From: Arion vulgaris
Taxonomy: Eukaryota; Mollusca; Gastropoda; Stylommatophora; Arionidae
Direction of reading: 5' to 3'
NCBI GenBank assembly: GCA_020796225.1
Contig: CM036759.1
Coordinates: 25,032,313 to 25,096,312, forward strand
Length of the DNA stretch: 64,000 nucleotides
Below are positions 10,320-63,359 of this stretch, one piece after another. Each line of letters starts with the position of its first letter. The stretch's first letter is position 1. The notes under the pieces are model-generated. The model was not told where the DNA came from. It was given only the letters and a program-made list of their open reading frames with translations, and did no database searches. The position numbers and the translations under genes are program-made.

Positions 10320-12050
10320 AAATGAACTTGGATATAAATTGTGAGAAAGCATCTAAAGGGGAGATTAGTAAAGCCATCAAACCTTTAAAAGATGGGAAAG
10401 CGGTAGGTCCAGACGGTATTACATCAGAGGTTGTTAAAGCATGCCGATAACACCTCTACATAAGTACTGCACAAATTACTTATAAGAATCTGTGAGACCG
10501 AAAACATAATACCAGCAAATTGGAGATAACTACCAGAGAAAGGGAACCTTCAGTGGTGTGAAGACTATAGAGGTATAAAGTTGCTGCCAGTTGGGGAAAA
10601 TACTACACATGATCATCCTGGGCAGATTGAGAGATGTCATCGACATAAAAACTAAGAGATGAACAGATAGGTTTTCGACCAAATAGATCCCAACGCCAAC
10701 CAGATGTAGTATTATTACGCATAATAATAATGCAAAGTATGGACAGAGCCGATATCACCAATGCGGTACGCTCTCATTTATGTGACATGGGCACGTCTCA
10801 GACACTGGAACGAGTTCGAGAATTAGGCGTTAAGTGTGGACATGCCAGACGGTGTCGTCTTCGTGGTAGAGAGAGAAGACATAGTAATCAACTTCTCATG
10901 GGTACGGTGAGCAAATGGACTTTAGGATGGCCTGCTGCAGCGGAGGACAGAGCATGCATGGGAATGCCCAATGTGCCGTGACGTCGATCGCATAACATAA
11001 CATGTTATGTAACATAACATAATGCAAAGTATCGAATGGAAATCTCCACTATATATCGGATTTGTGGATTATGAGAAGACGTTGGACAACATCGATAGGG
11101 AAACCCTTTAGAAATTGATGAGACACTGTGGGGTCTCACACAAATTCTTAACCTGTTAAGAGCATCCTATATGGATGTGAAATGTAGAGTTCTTCTTTGG
11201 GGGAGCAGGCGCTTTTGGAATAGAAACGTGAGTACGACAGAAATGCCATATATCACATTTATTGTTCTTACTGACTAAAAACTGGATTATGAAGGTAACA
11301 GTAACTACCACCAGAAAGTGAATTCAATGGACTCTGACAGAGTAACTAGAAGATCTGAACTTCGCTGATGATATAGCCCTTTCGTCCCTTGCACGTAACC
11401 ATATGTTGGATAAACTAAACACACTTGATCGGAGGTCACAACAACTAGGGCTAAACATTCATACGAGAAAGACACATATGTTTAGAATTAACCAAGCAAA
11501 CGAAACCCGTCTCCCTAGGGAAAATCCCACTTCAAGAGGTAGAATCTACTTGCGTAGAAATGTAGACAAAGAGGGAGAAACAGATAGTAAAAATACAGTG
11601 TCATAGTAAGAATACAGAAGGCAATATGAACTTTTATCGAACATGAAAATGTATGGAAGTCTAAAGAAATCAAATCTAGAATCATAATTAGAATATTTAA
11701 CCCAATGTTAAAGTAGTTGTGCTGTATGGGACAGAAACATGGAGAACAACTAAAACAGTAACTAATAAACTGCAAACAGTCATCAGCACTTCTGCGCAGA
11801 ATAGAAATGAAGAAAGATGCTGGCGTTGGATAGGACACACCTCTAGAAATCTGAGGGAAATATAACAAGAAGGGCCCTTTCGTGGAACCAGCGGGAAAAG
11901 CGAGAGAAAAGCCTTGGAGACATGATAAATGGAAGAGCTAGAAGGCAGGAGATGTAAGATATAGCTAAATATAGGAAGACTTGGCATGAGTTGGTTGAGG
12001 GCATATGCCCCAGTCGGGGTTTGAAAATGCAGAGGAAGGGCGAGCGATAT
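10320..12050 (+). pseudogene. RTE-like non-LTR retrotransposon remnant
   Basis: Pieces in order: KAIKPLKDGKAVGPDGITSE (about 10369-10428), QPDVVLLRIIIM-like RT sequence near 10700, DLNFADDIALSSLAR at about 11354 (RT catalytic F/YADD box), QQLGLNIHTRKTHMF, IWKSKEIKSRIIIRIFNPML near 11652, and RCWRWIGHTSRNLREI near 11816. Many stops and frame shifts; interrupted at 10741-11018 by a younger insertion. It supplies the single-copy counterpart of the 89-bp array at 1752. Confidence 0.82.
10741..11018 (+). mobile_element. 5'-truncated non-LTR insertion nested in the RTE remnant
   Basis: Flanked by a perfect 14-bp direct repeat, ataatgcaaagtat, at 10727-10740 and 11019-11032. Inside is a frame with LERVRELGVKCGHARRCRL, RGRERRHSNQLLMGT and a 3' end of ataacataacatgttatg type. 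A diverged relative lies at 19400-19552. The 83-codon open frame is the tail of an ORF2, not a host gene. Confidence 0.82.
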
Positions 12051-13255
12051 ATTCATTTCGTTATATACCCGCTATTGTGCTGTGTCTCATGCTCAGCAAA
12101 AACCATCCTCGTATCAGTGTAGTCCTGTTTTCTAAACTAACTTGAATGTATGTTGCTAAAATTGTGTGGACTGTGACACTACTAACTATATACGAAAGTA
12201 AACATCGAATACGCACAAACTTTGCAGCAACTTGTGGCGAATACTGGCAAACTGTCATTCGCATGAGTTAATCAGTTAATATAATTGGTGATTAGATTGA
12301 TGGATATCTCTTTTATTAGGAAATGAGAATTGCAAGAATTCATGGGAAACAGCTTTACCTCCGGATATCATTATTTTCACTCTCTCCATCTCGTTCTCTC
12401 TCACTCTCTCTCTTTCTTCCCCCTGTCGCCTCGCACGCACACATTATAACAACACAAGCCGAACCACTATGAGTCATCATTAAGCAAACAGACGCATCGA
12501 TGCACGTTCAGCCAACAACTTAACACAGACCTGCATGCTGCACATTCCTGCACACAGTAGTAGTTCTGGCATAGCTGTTTCTTGTCTGCGACGTGTGCCA
12601 TCAAATCATACCGTGACATTTCTAGTAGTCTGTCTTTGTTACGTTCTTCTCTCGAAACCGTTCTTGTGTTGACATTGTCATTAATATTTTCCTATCCATG
12701 TGAGTCCTCTCTTATTATCTTCCACTATTTGTCTCTATTCTCATGAGGATTTCATTTTCTTGTTTCGTATAACGTTGTTTATTATTGTTGCATTACTATT
12801 TTATTTTTGCAGACGGCATCGTTAGCTTTGCAACACACGCACACACTTCATCTAGATGTCCCAGAATAAGAAATTATTTTTTTTTTAAAGTGGTGACTAG
12901 AAAAGGTGACTAGACTAGGAAACATCTTTGACCTTATTGTGGTGTATGGTTGAATAATGTCTGTTCTGACACTTTTACAGATAATAACATAAGATTGATG
13001 GGTTGAACCATCATTATTGCACTTTGATGAGTAACTATGTCTGCTCCGATCTCTTACTTGCACACAAAATTCTCAGTGGCAGTGCTCGAACTTCATAGCA
13101 CCAACAAGGCTTTCCGAGTAATTTTGAGAATTAAAAAAATGATTTATTTTTTTCCCCGGGCAGCGAATTTCCAGCCTATTAATATCGATTTTACATCGCC
13201 AAGAGTTTCTTTATGTACTTAACTTGAACACGAGACCTTCGTTTTATTGTCAGTC
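12050..13255. other. no gene; pyrimidine-rich tract
   Basis: 12380-12425 is a CT-rich run. Otherwise no supported frame or repeat. Confidence 0.35.
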
Positions 13256-13260
13256 TTCAA

Positions 13261-13427
13261 TTTTTTTTTTCGAATCCAGAAACACTTGAACTTTTAACTC
13301 TTCGACTCGATACAACGAACACCGTAAATCTGGAGAACCTGTGGCTTTTCTGCCAGCTCGCGGAATTGAACCTCACTCACATTGGGCTTGTCACCCGTCG
13401 TCCAACGCGCTACGAACACGCTGGGCA
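13261..13427 (-). mobile_element. SINE family A copy 3, internally deleted
   Basis: Minus-strand copy starting from the T run at 13261: contains ggaattgaac (B box complement), gtccaacgcgctacgaacac (head complement) and part of the central domain, but lacks the segment with the two 'cggtgcca' blocks found in other copies. No clear target duplication. Confidence 0.8.
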
Positions 13428-13527
13428 CGTCTCACCTACAATGAGATAATGATAACTGAGGGGAAAAATAACTGTCCGAACGCTCCACGTGAAACTGAAC
13501 CAATAACCTGAGATACACGAAAGATAT

Positions 13528-13990
13528 GAACACCGATCTGTTCTACACTTTCATGAAAGAACATGAGACTTTCATGAACAAAGACATGAATACCGTATCT
13601 GTTCCTACACTTTCATAGACAAGAACATGAGAACGTTACACGAACAAAGACATGAACACCGTATCTGTTCCTACACTTCATAGACAAGAACATGGAACGT
13701 TACAGAACAAAGACTGAATACCGTATCTGTTCCTACACTTTCATAGACAAGAACATGAGAACGTTACATGAACAAAGACGTGAATACCGTATCTGTTCCT
13801 ACACTTTCATAGACAAGAACATGAGAACGTTACATGAACAAAGACGTGAATACCGTATCTGTTCCTACACTTTCATAGACAAGAACATGAGAACGTTACA
13901 TGAACAAAGACGTGAATACCGATCTGTTCTACACTTTCATAGACAGAACAGAACGTTACGAACAAGACATGAATACCGTGTCTGTAGCAG
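13528..13990 (+). repeat. 66-bp tandem array, about 8 units
   Basis: The unit begins gaataccgtatctgttccta at 13588, 13716, 13782, 13848 and 13914; earlier units begin at 13528 and 13654 and the last at 13971. Spacing is 66 bp in the centre and 57-62 bp at the edges because of single-base losses. Translated in one frame the central units give a 22-residue repeat (EYRICSYTFIDKNMRT, LHEQRR), but there is no gene context. Confidence 0.93.
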
Positions 13991-14094
13991 ATAATCCTGT
14001 AGCATCCTGATTTCTTACACGGCAGGGCAGACCAGTCAGTGTTATTGGTTAATGAGTATAACAGTATCGGCTTCCTCAGAATTATCGGCCATTA

Positions 14095-14165
14095 ACTGTT
14101 TGTTGTTGTTTTTGCTTTCGTTCTTATCAACCAAGTTAATCACTCTTTATGATTTATGTGGTTTG
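14095..14165 (-). repeat. old fragment of mosaic SINE short-form tail
   Basis: tttgctttcgttcttatcaa followed by aatcactctttatg parallels the minus-strand end of the insertion at 38507-38754 (ctttgctttcgttctttatg). Diverged. Confidence 0.4.
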
Positions 14166-14169
14166 CACC

Positions 14170-14740
14170 GATAATGTTTTGTATCTTCATCATATGTGAA
14201 GGTTTATGTTCTTCCTGATCCACAGTGTTGGATATTTGCTAGTTTGCGTTGAAAAGCACATATGACAATGTATTGTAGAACATAATGACAGACCAGGACA
14301 TATAAGCTGTGGTTCTGATGACCGTGATCACATTGTCATCGCTACTTTCCTCATTGTTAAACCAACTATCAACCACTGATCGACACAATCTCTTGCCTAG
14401 ATTACGGGAAACAACCCCCTTCAATAAACATCACGCGAATGTTTCGACATTGCCAAATAACCATAATTTGTATGTAGCTGCCAAGAGTATATGCTAGGAG
14501 ACATGTTGAGTTTACATCAGTTTTCTTGTCTCTATTTAATGAAGTGCACACTACCGTCATCAATCCATGTAACTGTTTCTAGACAACGTCAGTAACCTAC
14601 AGACCAGTAGTTGTATCTGACAGGCTCCCATAATCTCTCTTCTACAACTGCAGTCTGATACAATGTAGACTACATATCATTCTTTTTAGTTAGTTCATTG
14701 TGAATTTAACTGTACTATTGGTAGTTACTTACTTACTTAT
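14170..14740. other. no recognised feature
   Basis: No supported frame or repeat. Confidence 0.35.
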
Positions 14741-14744
14741 TTAC

Positions 14745-14925
14745 TTATCCTTCTCTGCTCGTCGGGAAGCGTAGGGCTTCAACAGTTGTTCGCCACCTTT
14801 CCCGGTCTCTGGCTGTTTTCTTTATGGCCTCCCATGATAGTCGAGCACTCTTCAGTTCGTCAAGAAGACTTCGTCTCCAGGTCAGTTTAGGATGTCCCCT
14901 TTTCCTTGCGGGTTCCACTCAAATA
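14745..14925 (-). pseudogene. non-LTR ORF2 C-terminal fragment
   Basis: Minus strand reads GHPKLTWRRSLLDELKSARL, then SWEAIKKTARDRERWRTTVE and ALRFP. This is the GRPK-TWRR...A-DR-WR--V-AL signature that closes many non-LTR ORF2 proteins. Confidence 0.8.
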
Positions 14926-14929
14926 GTAG

Positions 14930-15900
14930 TTAGTTCTCTGTGTAATATTCCGAAACACTGACTGTCTGTTGCCGTAAGATTATAAAATTATCTCACTTAT
15001 TCTTACATTAACACAGCAGCGAAACAAAAGATGTTCTCATTTATTGCATAGACTTTCTTAATCTGTGTTGTTTATGGAACAATTATCATATCAAATTCTT
15101 AACCTAAAGTTAATGCTAATCAAGCATAACATAAACGTTATACATGATGGATTGTAAGAAGCATTCACAAATTAATTAAGCATAATGTTTTGCAGGCAAC
15201 AGAGAGAGAAAGAGAGAGAGAGAGAGAGAACATGTAATATATATATATTGATTACAACTTCATTATTAAGCATTCTACATTAGCAAATAGCTTCAGTTGT
15301 TTTTGGTGTGCGAAGAAATGGAAAATTGCAAGATGATCGAAAATGTTCCTATCATTTGCATACTGTAGGGTAGGAAGTGCCTGTCACTTCACATTTCCAA
15401 TCCAGGAGGTAGGAAGGTCAGTTCCTTTCCTGGCGTGTGGAACGTTGGGTGCGAGAATATAGTTAACTGAAAGTAGTAAATCAGAAATATGAAAAAATGG
15501 AGTATAACATAAACATGACTAAACTTTACTTCACGACCAAACTGTCTTTATCAGGAACAAAGGAGAACATATAAAAAAAGAGCTGTACCAAAAATACTCA
15601 GCTATTATGAGATTCGTCAGGCCGACTTATAACTAGAGCTATATATGATATGGAGCAAGAGTTGTTAACCTTTGTTGATGAAGAGCTATTTTCAAAGTTA
15701 TCACAGGTACGAAGATATTTGGGAACAACACGTACTGAACAAACCTAAGGTGGGGTGAGAGATAATGAATGTGCATACGACTTAAGGAAAATCATTATCC
15801 ACAATAACTTATCGAACATGACAATTTACATGCTATGTTGACATTAAATTGTAATTACTTTAATTTCTTCTATACTAGCACATAGAATAATAATAGTAAT
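14930..15900. other. no gene; (GA)n and (TA)n
   Basis: GA run at about 15202-15229 and TA run at about 15238-15248. Nothing else recognised. Confidence 0.4.
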
Positions 15901-15935
15901 ATCATCGTAAGCGATGACAGAAACTTGTAAAGTGT

Positions 15936-16194
15936 AAGGGATCTCTGTGGATAAGTGGTTAAGCCCTTTGCCTTGTGAGTTGAAGGTCATGGGCTCGAGT
16001 CCGGACCGCGTCATTCTGTTCACGTGTGCAGTTTTTCACGAGACCCTAGGATTGTTGCTAGAGCTACGGAGTTCGTGCTTTGTGCAATATTCTCGGTAGG
16101 TGGCGTGCCATTTCTGCGGAGAGACCGATAAAAACCCGGTCTGGTAAAACCCGGTGCAATGAAGTCTATCCTTCGGCTTTTAAACCATTTTTAA
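15936..16194 (+). mobile_element. tRNA-derived SINE with a 32-bp direct repeat
   Basis: Head has A box gtggataagtggttaagcc and B box gggctcgagtccgg, followed by attgttgctagagctacgga, gtgcaatattctcgg and a tail aaacccggtgcaatgaagtc. It is bounded by an identical 32-bp direct repeat at 15904-15935 and 16195-16226, starting atcgtaagcgatgacagaaa. Fragments of the same family are at 1490, 7546 and 20259. Confidence 0.88.
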
Positions 16195-16330
16195 ATCGTA
16201 AGCGATGACAGAAACTTGTAAAGTGTTATTTATGTGTTGTCACACGTGTAGCGGAAGAGCCTCGATATCATATCTGTTTGTGCACTTGCATCACAGACGC
16301 CTGGCAACTGCTCTTAGTAAAACTCACAAT

Positions 16331-16690
16331 TGGATATCAGAGAAACATTGGTAAGTAAATATAAAATGGAACGAATTCAGAAGTGATGAAATCAGAGACA
16401 TGTCTGGTCAACCACTAGTGACAACTGTTATAAGAAAGAGAAGATGGAGATATGTTGGGCACACCTTGAGGAGAAATGATCAACGAATATCAAAGCAGGC
16501 ATTGAAGTGGGATACAAAGGGTTCAAGAAAGAGAGGTCGACCTAAGGAGACCCTGAAACGAACTTTGCTGAGAGAGGCAGGAAATATCGGTCTCAGTTCC
16601 ATGGAGGAGATTGAGCGAGTTGCCCAGGATAGAGCGGTGTGGAGAAATTACTTGCAGGCCCTATGTAACGTATTACGGTACGAGAGGAAT
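16331..16690 (+). pseudogene. non-LTR ORF2 C-terminal copy (family H1)
   Basis: Open frame of 125 codons from 16400: PLVTTVIRKRRWRYVGHTLR, RNDQRISKQALKW, SRKRGRPKETLKRTLLREAG, IERVAQDRAVWRNYLQALC. Typical 3' part of an RTE-like ORF2; best preserved of five copies (29825-, 36110+, 50480-, 58262+). A young 5'-truncated insertion, not a host gene. Confidence 0.88.
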
Positions 16691-16785
16691 TATTATTGGG
16701 TAGTAAAGGTGGTCGGTGTGATGTTGACCACATCAGACTGTGTATTGTTGGTCAAAGATAAAGATCTAACACGGTAATCCCCAAT
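16690..16785 (+). repeat. SINE-tail module next to RT copy
   Basis: Contains aaaggtggtcggtgtgatgt then tgaccacatcagac and ggtcaaagataaagatctaa. The same module lies at 155-262 and in the tRNA-headed SINE at 57614-57841 (minus). Confidence 0.6.
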
Positions 16786-17005
16786 ATCCCGCCACATGGT
16801 ACGAAAACGTGTTCTTTGCTTTACTTGTACATATCCAGAGTGCGATAGAATGTGACACGGCTATATATTTAACGATTCTATTATGAAAACTAATTTCCTA
16901 TTTGTTGAAACTAGAACTATGCTTTGTTGTGCATTTTTTTGGACGGACACCTCAAGTTATGTTACTGCGCAAGTTTGACATGCTTTGAACTATCTACTTC
17001 TACTA
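16786..17005. other. no recognised feature
   Basis: Spacer before the Helitron; nothing recognised. Confidence 0.35.
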
Positions 17006-17641
17006 TCTACTATATATATATATATATAAATGGATGTTTGTCTGTTTGTTTGTTACCTATAGACTCGGAAACTACTGAACAGATTTAGCTGAAATTTACA
17101 GGATATGTTTGTTTTGATGTCGGGATGCTACCTGTCATAGTTTGAAATAGGTAGCGCTGACAATTTTAGAAAAAAATCTAAAAACCGAACACGCCTATTT
17201 CGAGAGTTTCTAAGTTTGTTTACAATTTGCTATGAACGTTTCCGGAAGTCTACGGTATACACATTAATATATACACAAAATTCGATGACGTATGTTTTAA
17301 AACTATGGAAACCTCGATCTCTTTCATAGCATAAAATAATCGCTTCAAGGCAATTTTACAAACAAGCTGAAGTTAAAATACGCAATCCAGGTTTGTTATT
17401 TCGAATCATGATAAGAGAAATATCAACTGGGACGCGACATTAGTAGCAATGAAGCAGTATGTCAACTGGGACGCGACATTAGTAGCAATGAAGCAGTATG
17501 TCAACTGGGACGTGACATTAGTAGCAATGAAGCAGTATGTCAACTGGGACGCGACATTAGTAGCAATGCAGCAGTATATCGACTGGGACGTAATTCAATT
17601 TTGTTGTTGGAGGCGTAGCAACGCGCGCAGGGTACAGCTAG
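17006..17641 (+). mobile_element. short non-autonomous Helitron
   Basis: Begins TCTACTATATATATA after an A and ends ...gggtacagCTAG before a T, the A^T insertion rule of Helitrons. A GCGT-agca-ACGC hairpin at 17613-17624 lies 17 nt before the end. The 5' part (tgtttgtctgtttgtttgtt, gactcggaaactactgaac) is like Helitron 5' ends I know from other invertebrates. There is no Rep/helicase frame, so it needs a partner in trans. The exact 5' base could instead be 16993. Confidence 0.75.
17424..17590 (+). repeat. 39-bp minisatellite inside the Helitron
   Basis: Unit caactgggacgcgacattag plus tagcaatgaagcagtatgt; starts at 17424, 17463, 17502, 17541 and a final partial at 17580. Being 13 codons long it opens a frame, but only because of the period. 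Minisatellites near the 3' end are common in Helitrons. Confidence 0.93.
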
Positions 17642-17644
17642 TAG

Positions 17645-18185
17645 TTGTATAAAACATACTTGGAGGAAACATAGTGCTCTGAATGGTGTTGTAATATTTA
17701 TTTGTTTTATGTTGTTGTTGACTTGAAGTCAACATTGCAGTTAGAATTTGTAATTAAAAGAAGGCATTCCGTTTGTTTCATATTTATTTACCATCCAACA
17801 ACAAAAGTAGCGTCAACACTGAAACGCTAGACAACTTTCCCCCGCAACCTTTTGTTTCCCCATTCCACTACATTTTTTCCATTCCACAACATTCTCTTCT
17901 TCTTTCTCCTCTCCTCCCCCCCGACTGTAACGGTAAAATATGTTATGTAGCGACACAGCACTATCGGATACGAACGCTGCCTGCGAAACAACGATATCAG
18001 ATAAAAGGAGCAGCATAGTTTTTATAGTGCTTTAGCTGTTCAGATATTTGTTTCTTTGTGTTCCTTATTATCTCTCTACTCATTCATATCTATTTCCTAA
18101 TAGTTTCTCTCAAGTTAACTGCTATCACTACTTTTCCCGTTCGTTGCAACCAAGTTCATCTCCCAACAGTTCGTCAGTTGGTTGA
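17645..18185. other. no recognised feature
   Basis: Pyrimidine-rich at 17830-17925; no supported gene. Confidence 0.35.
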
Positions 18186-18187
18186 TG

Positions 18188-18460
18188 TTAACTCAAGTTA
18201 CAAGACGTTTCTTTTCATTCTTTAAGACATTTATCAATACAGTGGATACAAAGCAAAAGGTGGTCCATGCAAAATTGTAACTCAAGTTACAAGACGTTTC
18301 TTTTCATTCTTTAAGACATTTATCAATACAGTGGATACAAAGCAAAAGATGGTACATGCAAAAATTGTAACTCAAGTTACAAGACGTTTCTTTTCATTCT
18401 TTAAGACATTTATCAATACAGTGGATACAAAGCAAAAGGTGGTCCATGCAAAAATTGCTC
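18188..18460 (+). repeat. ~89-bp tandem triplicate
   Basis: Three near-identical units start gtaactcaagttacaagacg at about 18188, 18277 and 18367 (first unit begins ttaactc). Period 89-90 bp. The sequence is unrelated to the 1752 array despite the similar period. Confidence 0.93.
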
Positions 18461-18464
18461 AAAT

Positions 18465-19395
18465 ATAACAGAGGCGACGAAAAAACACACTATGAAGAGC
18501 ACAGAAAAGCTTATTCTAGAAATCTCTTCTTATCCTGACACTGTGAGGCAAAACATGATTAGAGAAAGGAATGATTGATCAATATAGTACATGTCTGCAC
18601 CCTATCTGCCTCTTGTTACCTCCATCTTTGTTCATTTATTTCGGCAATTACTGTACAAGTGTTCATGCAGAATGAACATAGAGTGACAAGGTTTGATGGA
18701 TACCTATGTCTTCACACACAACGCCTTTATAAATAAAATATATGTACCTCCCCTTGTAATGATTAGCAACTCACCACGGTCAACGTTATGTTATTCTCTG
18801 CACATCGCTTTATTCTCAGTAGCCACTGATATTCTAAATGCTGTTACCATGTACACAAATAACATGAACACAGCTGATGTACTTTGACATGCATAGTTTA
18901 ATTTCCTTTTCATGTTTTTTTTTTTTTTTTTTTTTAAACATGAACGTGATTTGGCTCATGCATGGCTCCACCTACGTGCGCAGCTAAATCAGAATTCGTC
19001 ACACTACAGTGCTGGTTGAGTTTGTTCCTAGTTTGATCTCACATAAAACAACCACTTCTCCAAAGCGATGGTATTTAAAATATCCTTTCTACCTGTACTT
19101 TTGTCCGAAGGAGTGGAACGATTCCACATTTTCTCTCTCTCCCAAAATTGGCATACCACCAGATTATGTCTGGTATTGCTTAGTTGTAAATGTTACAGGG
19201 AGCAATCATAGCATCAGATATTGTATTCTTTATTGGCTTAGTCATGATTGTGAAAGCTGTTAACACAAGAACCTACTGGATGGACCCACACAGTTTACTC
19301 AATGTTTATGAGACGTCACACTTCTAACTAAAAATATACTTTCTTTCTCATAAAAATAGAAGTTATAAGGCATCATCAGTTTGGCAGTAAACCTA
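18465..19395. other. no gene; poly(T) at about 18917-18936
   Basis: A T run of about 20 and AT-rich DNA. The 84-codon frame at 19009 shows no family resemblance. Confidence 0.35.
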
Positions 19396-19399
19396 TCCT

Positions 19400-19555
19400 T
19401 AGTTGTAGTTAGTAGAGAGAGAAGATATACTAATCAAATTCTCATGGGTATGGTGAGCAAGTTGACTTTGTGATGGCTGCTGCAGCGAAGAATGGAGCAC
19501 TCATCAGAATGTCCAATGTACCATGATGTTGATTGCATAACATAGCAGTTGTAGT
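19400..19555 (+). mobile_element. diverged relative of the 10741-11018 insertion
   Basis: Shares agagagagaagatatactaa, tctcatgggtatggtgagca and a gattgcataacata end with the insertion at 10741. Only the 3' half survives. Confidence 0.65.
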
Positions 19556-20255
19556 TTTTAAACAAATTCTTGTACATGATAAAATTTGCTAGAATGCATT
19601 AAAAAAACTACATCTGCATACAATCGATAAAGTAGAAAAAGTATCTCAAATTTAAAAGCATTTTAAGTATTATGAAATATTTATAATCATAATGATTATA
19701 ATTGAGACTTCCATTTATTATTTCACTGTGAAGAAATCATCTGCTTTAAGTCCATAACAAGTTCTGTTATGAAGTATTAAAAAAATAACCAATTTGTCAA
19801 ACATATTCCACTTCTAACACAGAGGCACTATACATTTCATTGTAAAAGCTATTTGGGAATATTAATGGGAAGAGATTAAATTTTTTAGTAGGACCATCTA
19901 TATATCGATACGCTTTCATATCACTTACTTAATAAAAGCTACAACTTTTACTTTCATGGAATTTGATCAGCAAAATATTGAGTAATTCAGAGTTGATTTT
20001 ACTATGCAAAAATGATGCACGTGTCCTTATTCTTTATATACTGTAGTCAGCATGTATATTTTTTGATTAGATAAACACATCATTTCAGAAAGTGTGTATG
20101 ATCATAGGTCTGGATACTAAAAAAGTAGCACAATACAGATTACAGTGAGATACATGAATCCACATGAATCTATAGTGAGTGGTTAGTGCACTTGATACCA
20201 GTATCAAACTCCACAGTTTTGAGTTATTTTTTCTGACTGTAATGGCTCTCAGGTT
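19556..20255. other. no recognised feature
   Basis: AT-rich; no supported frame. Confidence 0.35.
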
Positions 20256-20258
20256 GAC

Positions 20259-20425
20259 CCAGCCTGAATTTGAGTACTAGAGAATCTAAGAGGATCTAAA
20301 GTCGAAGGATTTACATCATTGCAACAGATTTTACCATATATGACTCAGCCCCTCTCTGCAGAAATGACACACCATCTGCTGAGAGTAATATACAAAGCGT
20401 GAACTTCGTAGCTCTGCAACATTTA
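20259..20425 (-). mobile_element. SINE fragment (family of 15936), minus
   Basis: Reverse of the SINE body: gtgaacttcgtagctctgca, gacacaccatctgctgagag and gtcgaaggatttacatcatt match the complement of the 16049-16190 sequence. Confidence 0.65.
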
Positions 20426-20429
20426 TACT

Positions 20430-21581
20430 GATCCTTGGGAAAAAAAATGCCCTCATGATCAGAGCCATTCAGTCTGGATTTGAAACAAATGAAATGTTAA
20501 ATTTCACTCCCAGAAATTGCATCTATTTAGTTCCTGATATATCAACACCACACAGTCTCACAACAGGAGCATATGAGTTAACAGTGTAATTATTAAGGGA
20601 GAACAATGTTACTGTAGCTTTTGTAGCTCCAGACAAAAATTATACCAGGCTGTGACATGGTCAAACTGCACCTGTATCTCCCCAAAATCGAATTCCTGTC
20701 TTCCTCTGTCTACACTCCATAGTGTTGTCAACAAATGACAATTTTCTACCCCTTCCATCAAGTTGTTGTGTTTGCCACAGTGTATATATTGCATAAGACT
20801 AGTGAAAGAGATGAAAGACTGGTGAAACTTAATTTCTCAATGTTTGTAGTATGTTACCAATTTAATATCTCACTTGCTACTCTATGAAAAATAAGTTGCC
20901 CACCTGATTGCATGGTTTCATGAGATTCTCATTACATTAGCACAGATAGATATAATTTATTCACTGAAAATAATACAAACTATAACCAGATGTACTTGTT
21001 GCATTTGATGTTAAATCAATGTGCTCATAAGGAATAGAATTTAAAAAACTATTTCAAGATAGCAGATTTAACATATGTGTAACACAGGTAGATGTAGTTA
21101 ATTCACTGAATAGAATACAAGCTATTGCCTGATGTACTTGTCACATTCAACATGTCCATATGGCATAGAACTTGATAATTTCAATCAAAAATGCAGTAGA
21201 TTGGAACCAAACATTAGGGAATAATGGCTAGCATGAATAGTAATCAATACAGCATGATAGGAGATGATGCCAGAGAAACCGGTACATTATTGGCTAAACT
21301 CAAGGGAAAGCCTCAGTTTAATATGAAAATTGATAGAGAGTGACAGGTGCAGTGCTATGATTCAAATTAAACAGACAAAAGAAAGGAGAAAAAGAAGGCG
21401 ATATATTCCTTTTTTGTTCCTCATGGATCATTGAACTGTAACTTTCATCCATTATTTACAAGTATTTTTGTTTTAAAATACATTTGTTTGTATTTCTGAG
21501 ATTCACAACATATTAGTCGTAAATGTAATCACAGCTGTTATCTTGCTGTATTTTCTGAACATTTTTGGGGTTTTGTTGCAG
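20430..21581. other. upstream or intronic sequence, no exon seen
   Basis: Searched for the expected first HEATR5B coding exon (start methionine, E-W-L-R-F-L-like block); none recognised. AT-rich with no clear repeat. Confidence 0.4.

Positions 21582-63359
<41,778 letters not shown>

Noticed and set aside
10730..10981. 83-codon Arg-rich frame as a host gene
   Set aside because: It is the C-terminal part of a retrotransposon inside a 14-bp target duplication.
11515..12056. Two minus-strand frames of 117 and 119 codons
   Set aside because: They are antisense to the RTE remnant; their hydrophobic, low-complexity translation is what an A-rich sense strand produces.
13692..13994. 100-codon frame with a perfect 22-residue repeat, as a repeat-protein gene
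   Set aside because: It exists only because the 66-bp period is divisible by three; the frame breaks where units have base losses, and there is no splice or promoter context.
17449..17652. 67-codon frame with a 13-residue repeat, as a small gene
   Set aside because: It lies inside the Helitron and is produced by the 39-bp minisatellite.
18188..18460. Link between the ~89-bp triplicate and the 89-bp RT array
   Set aside because: The unit sequences are unrelated; the equal period looks like chance.
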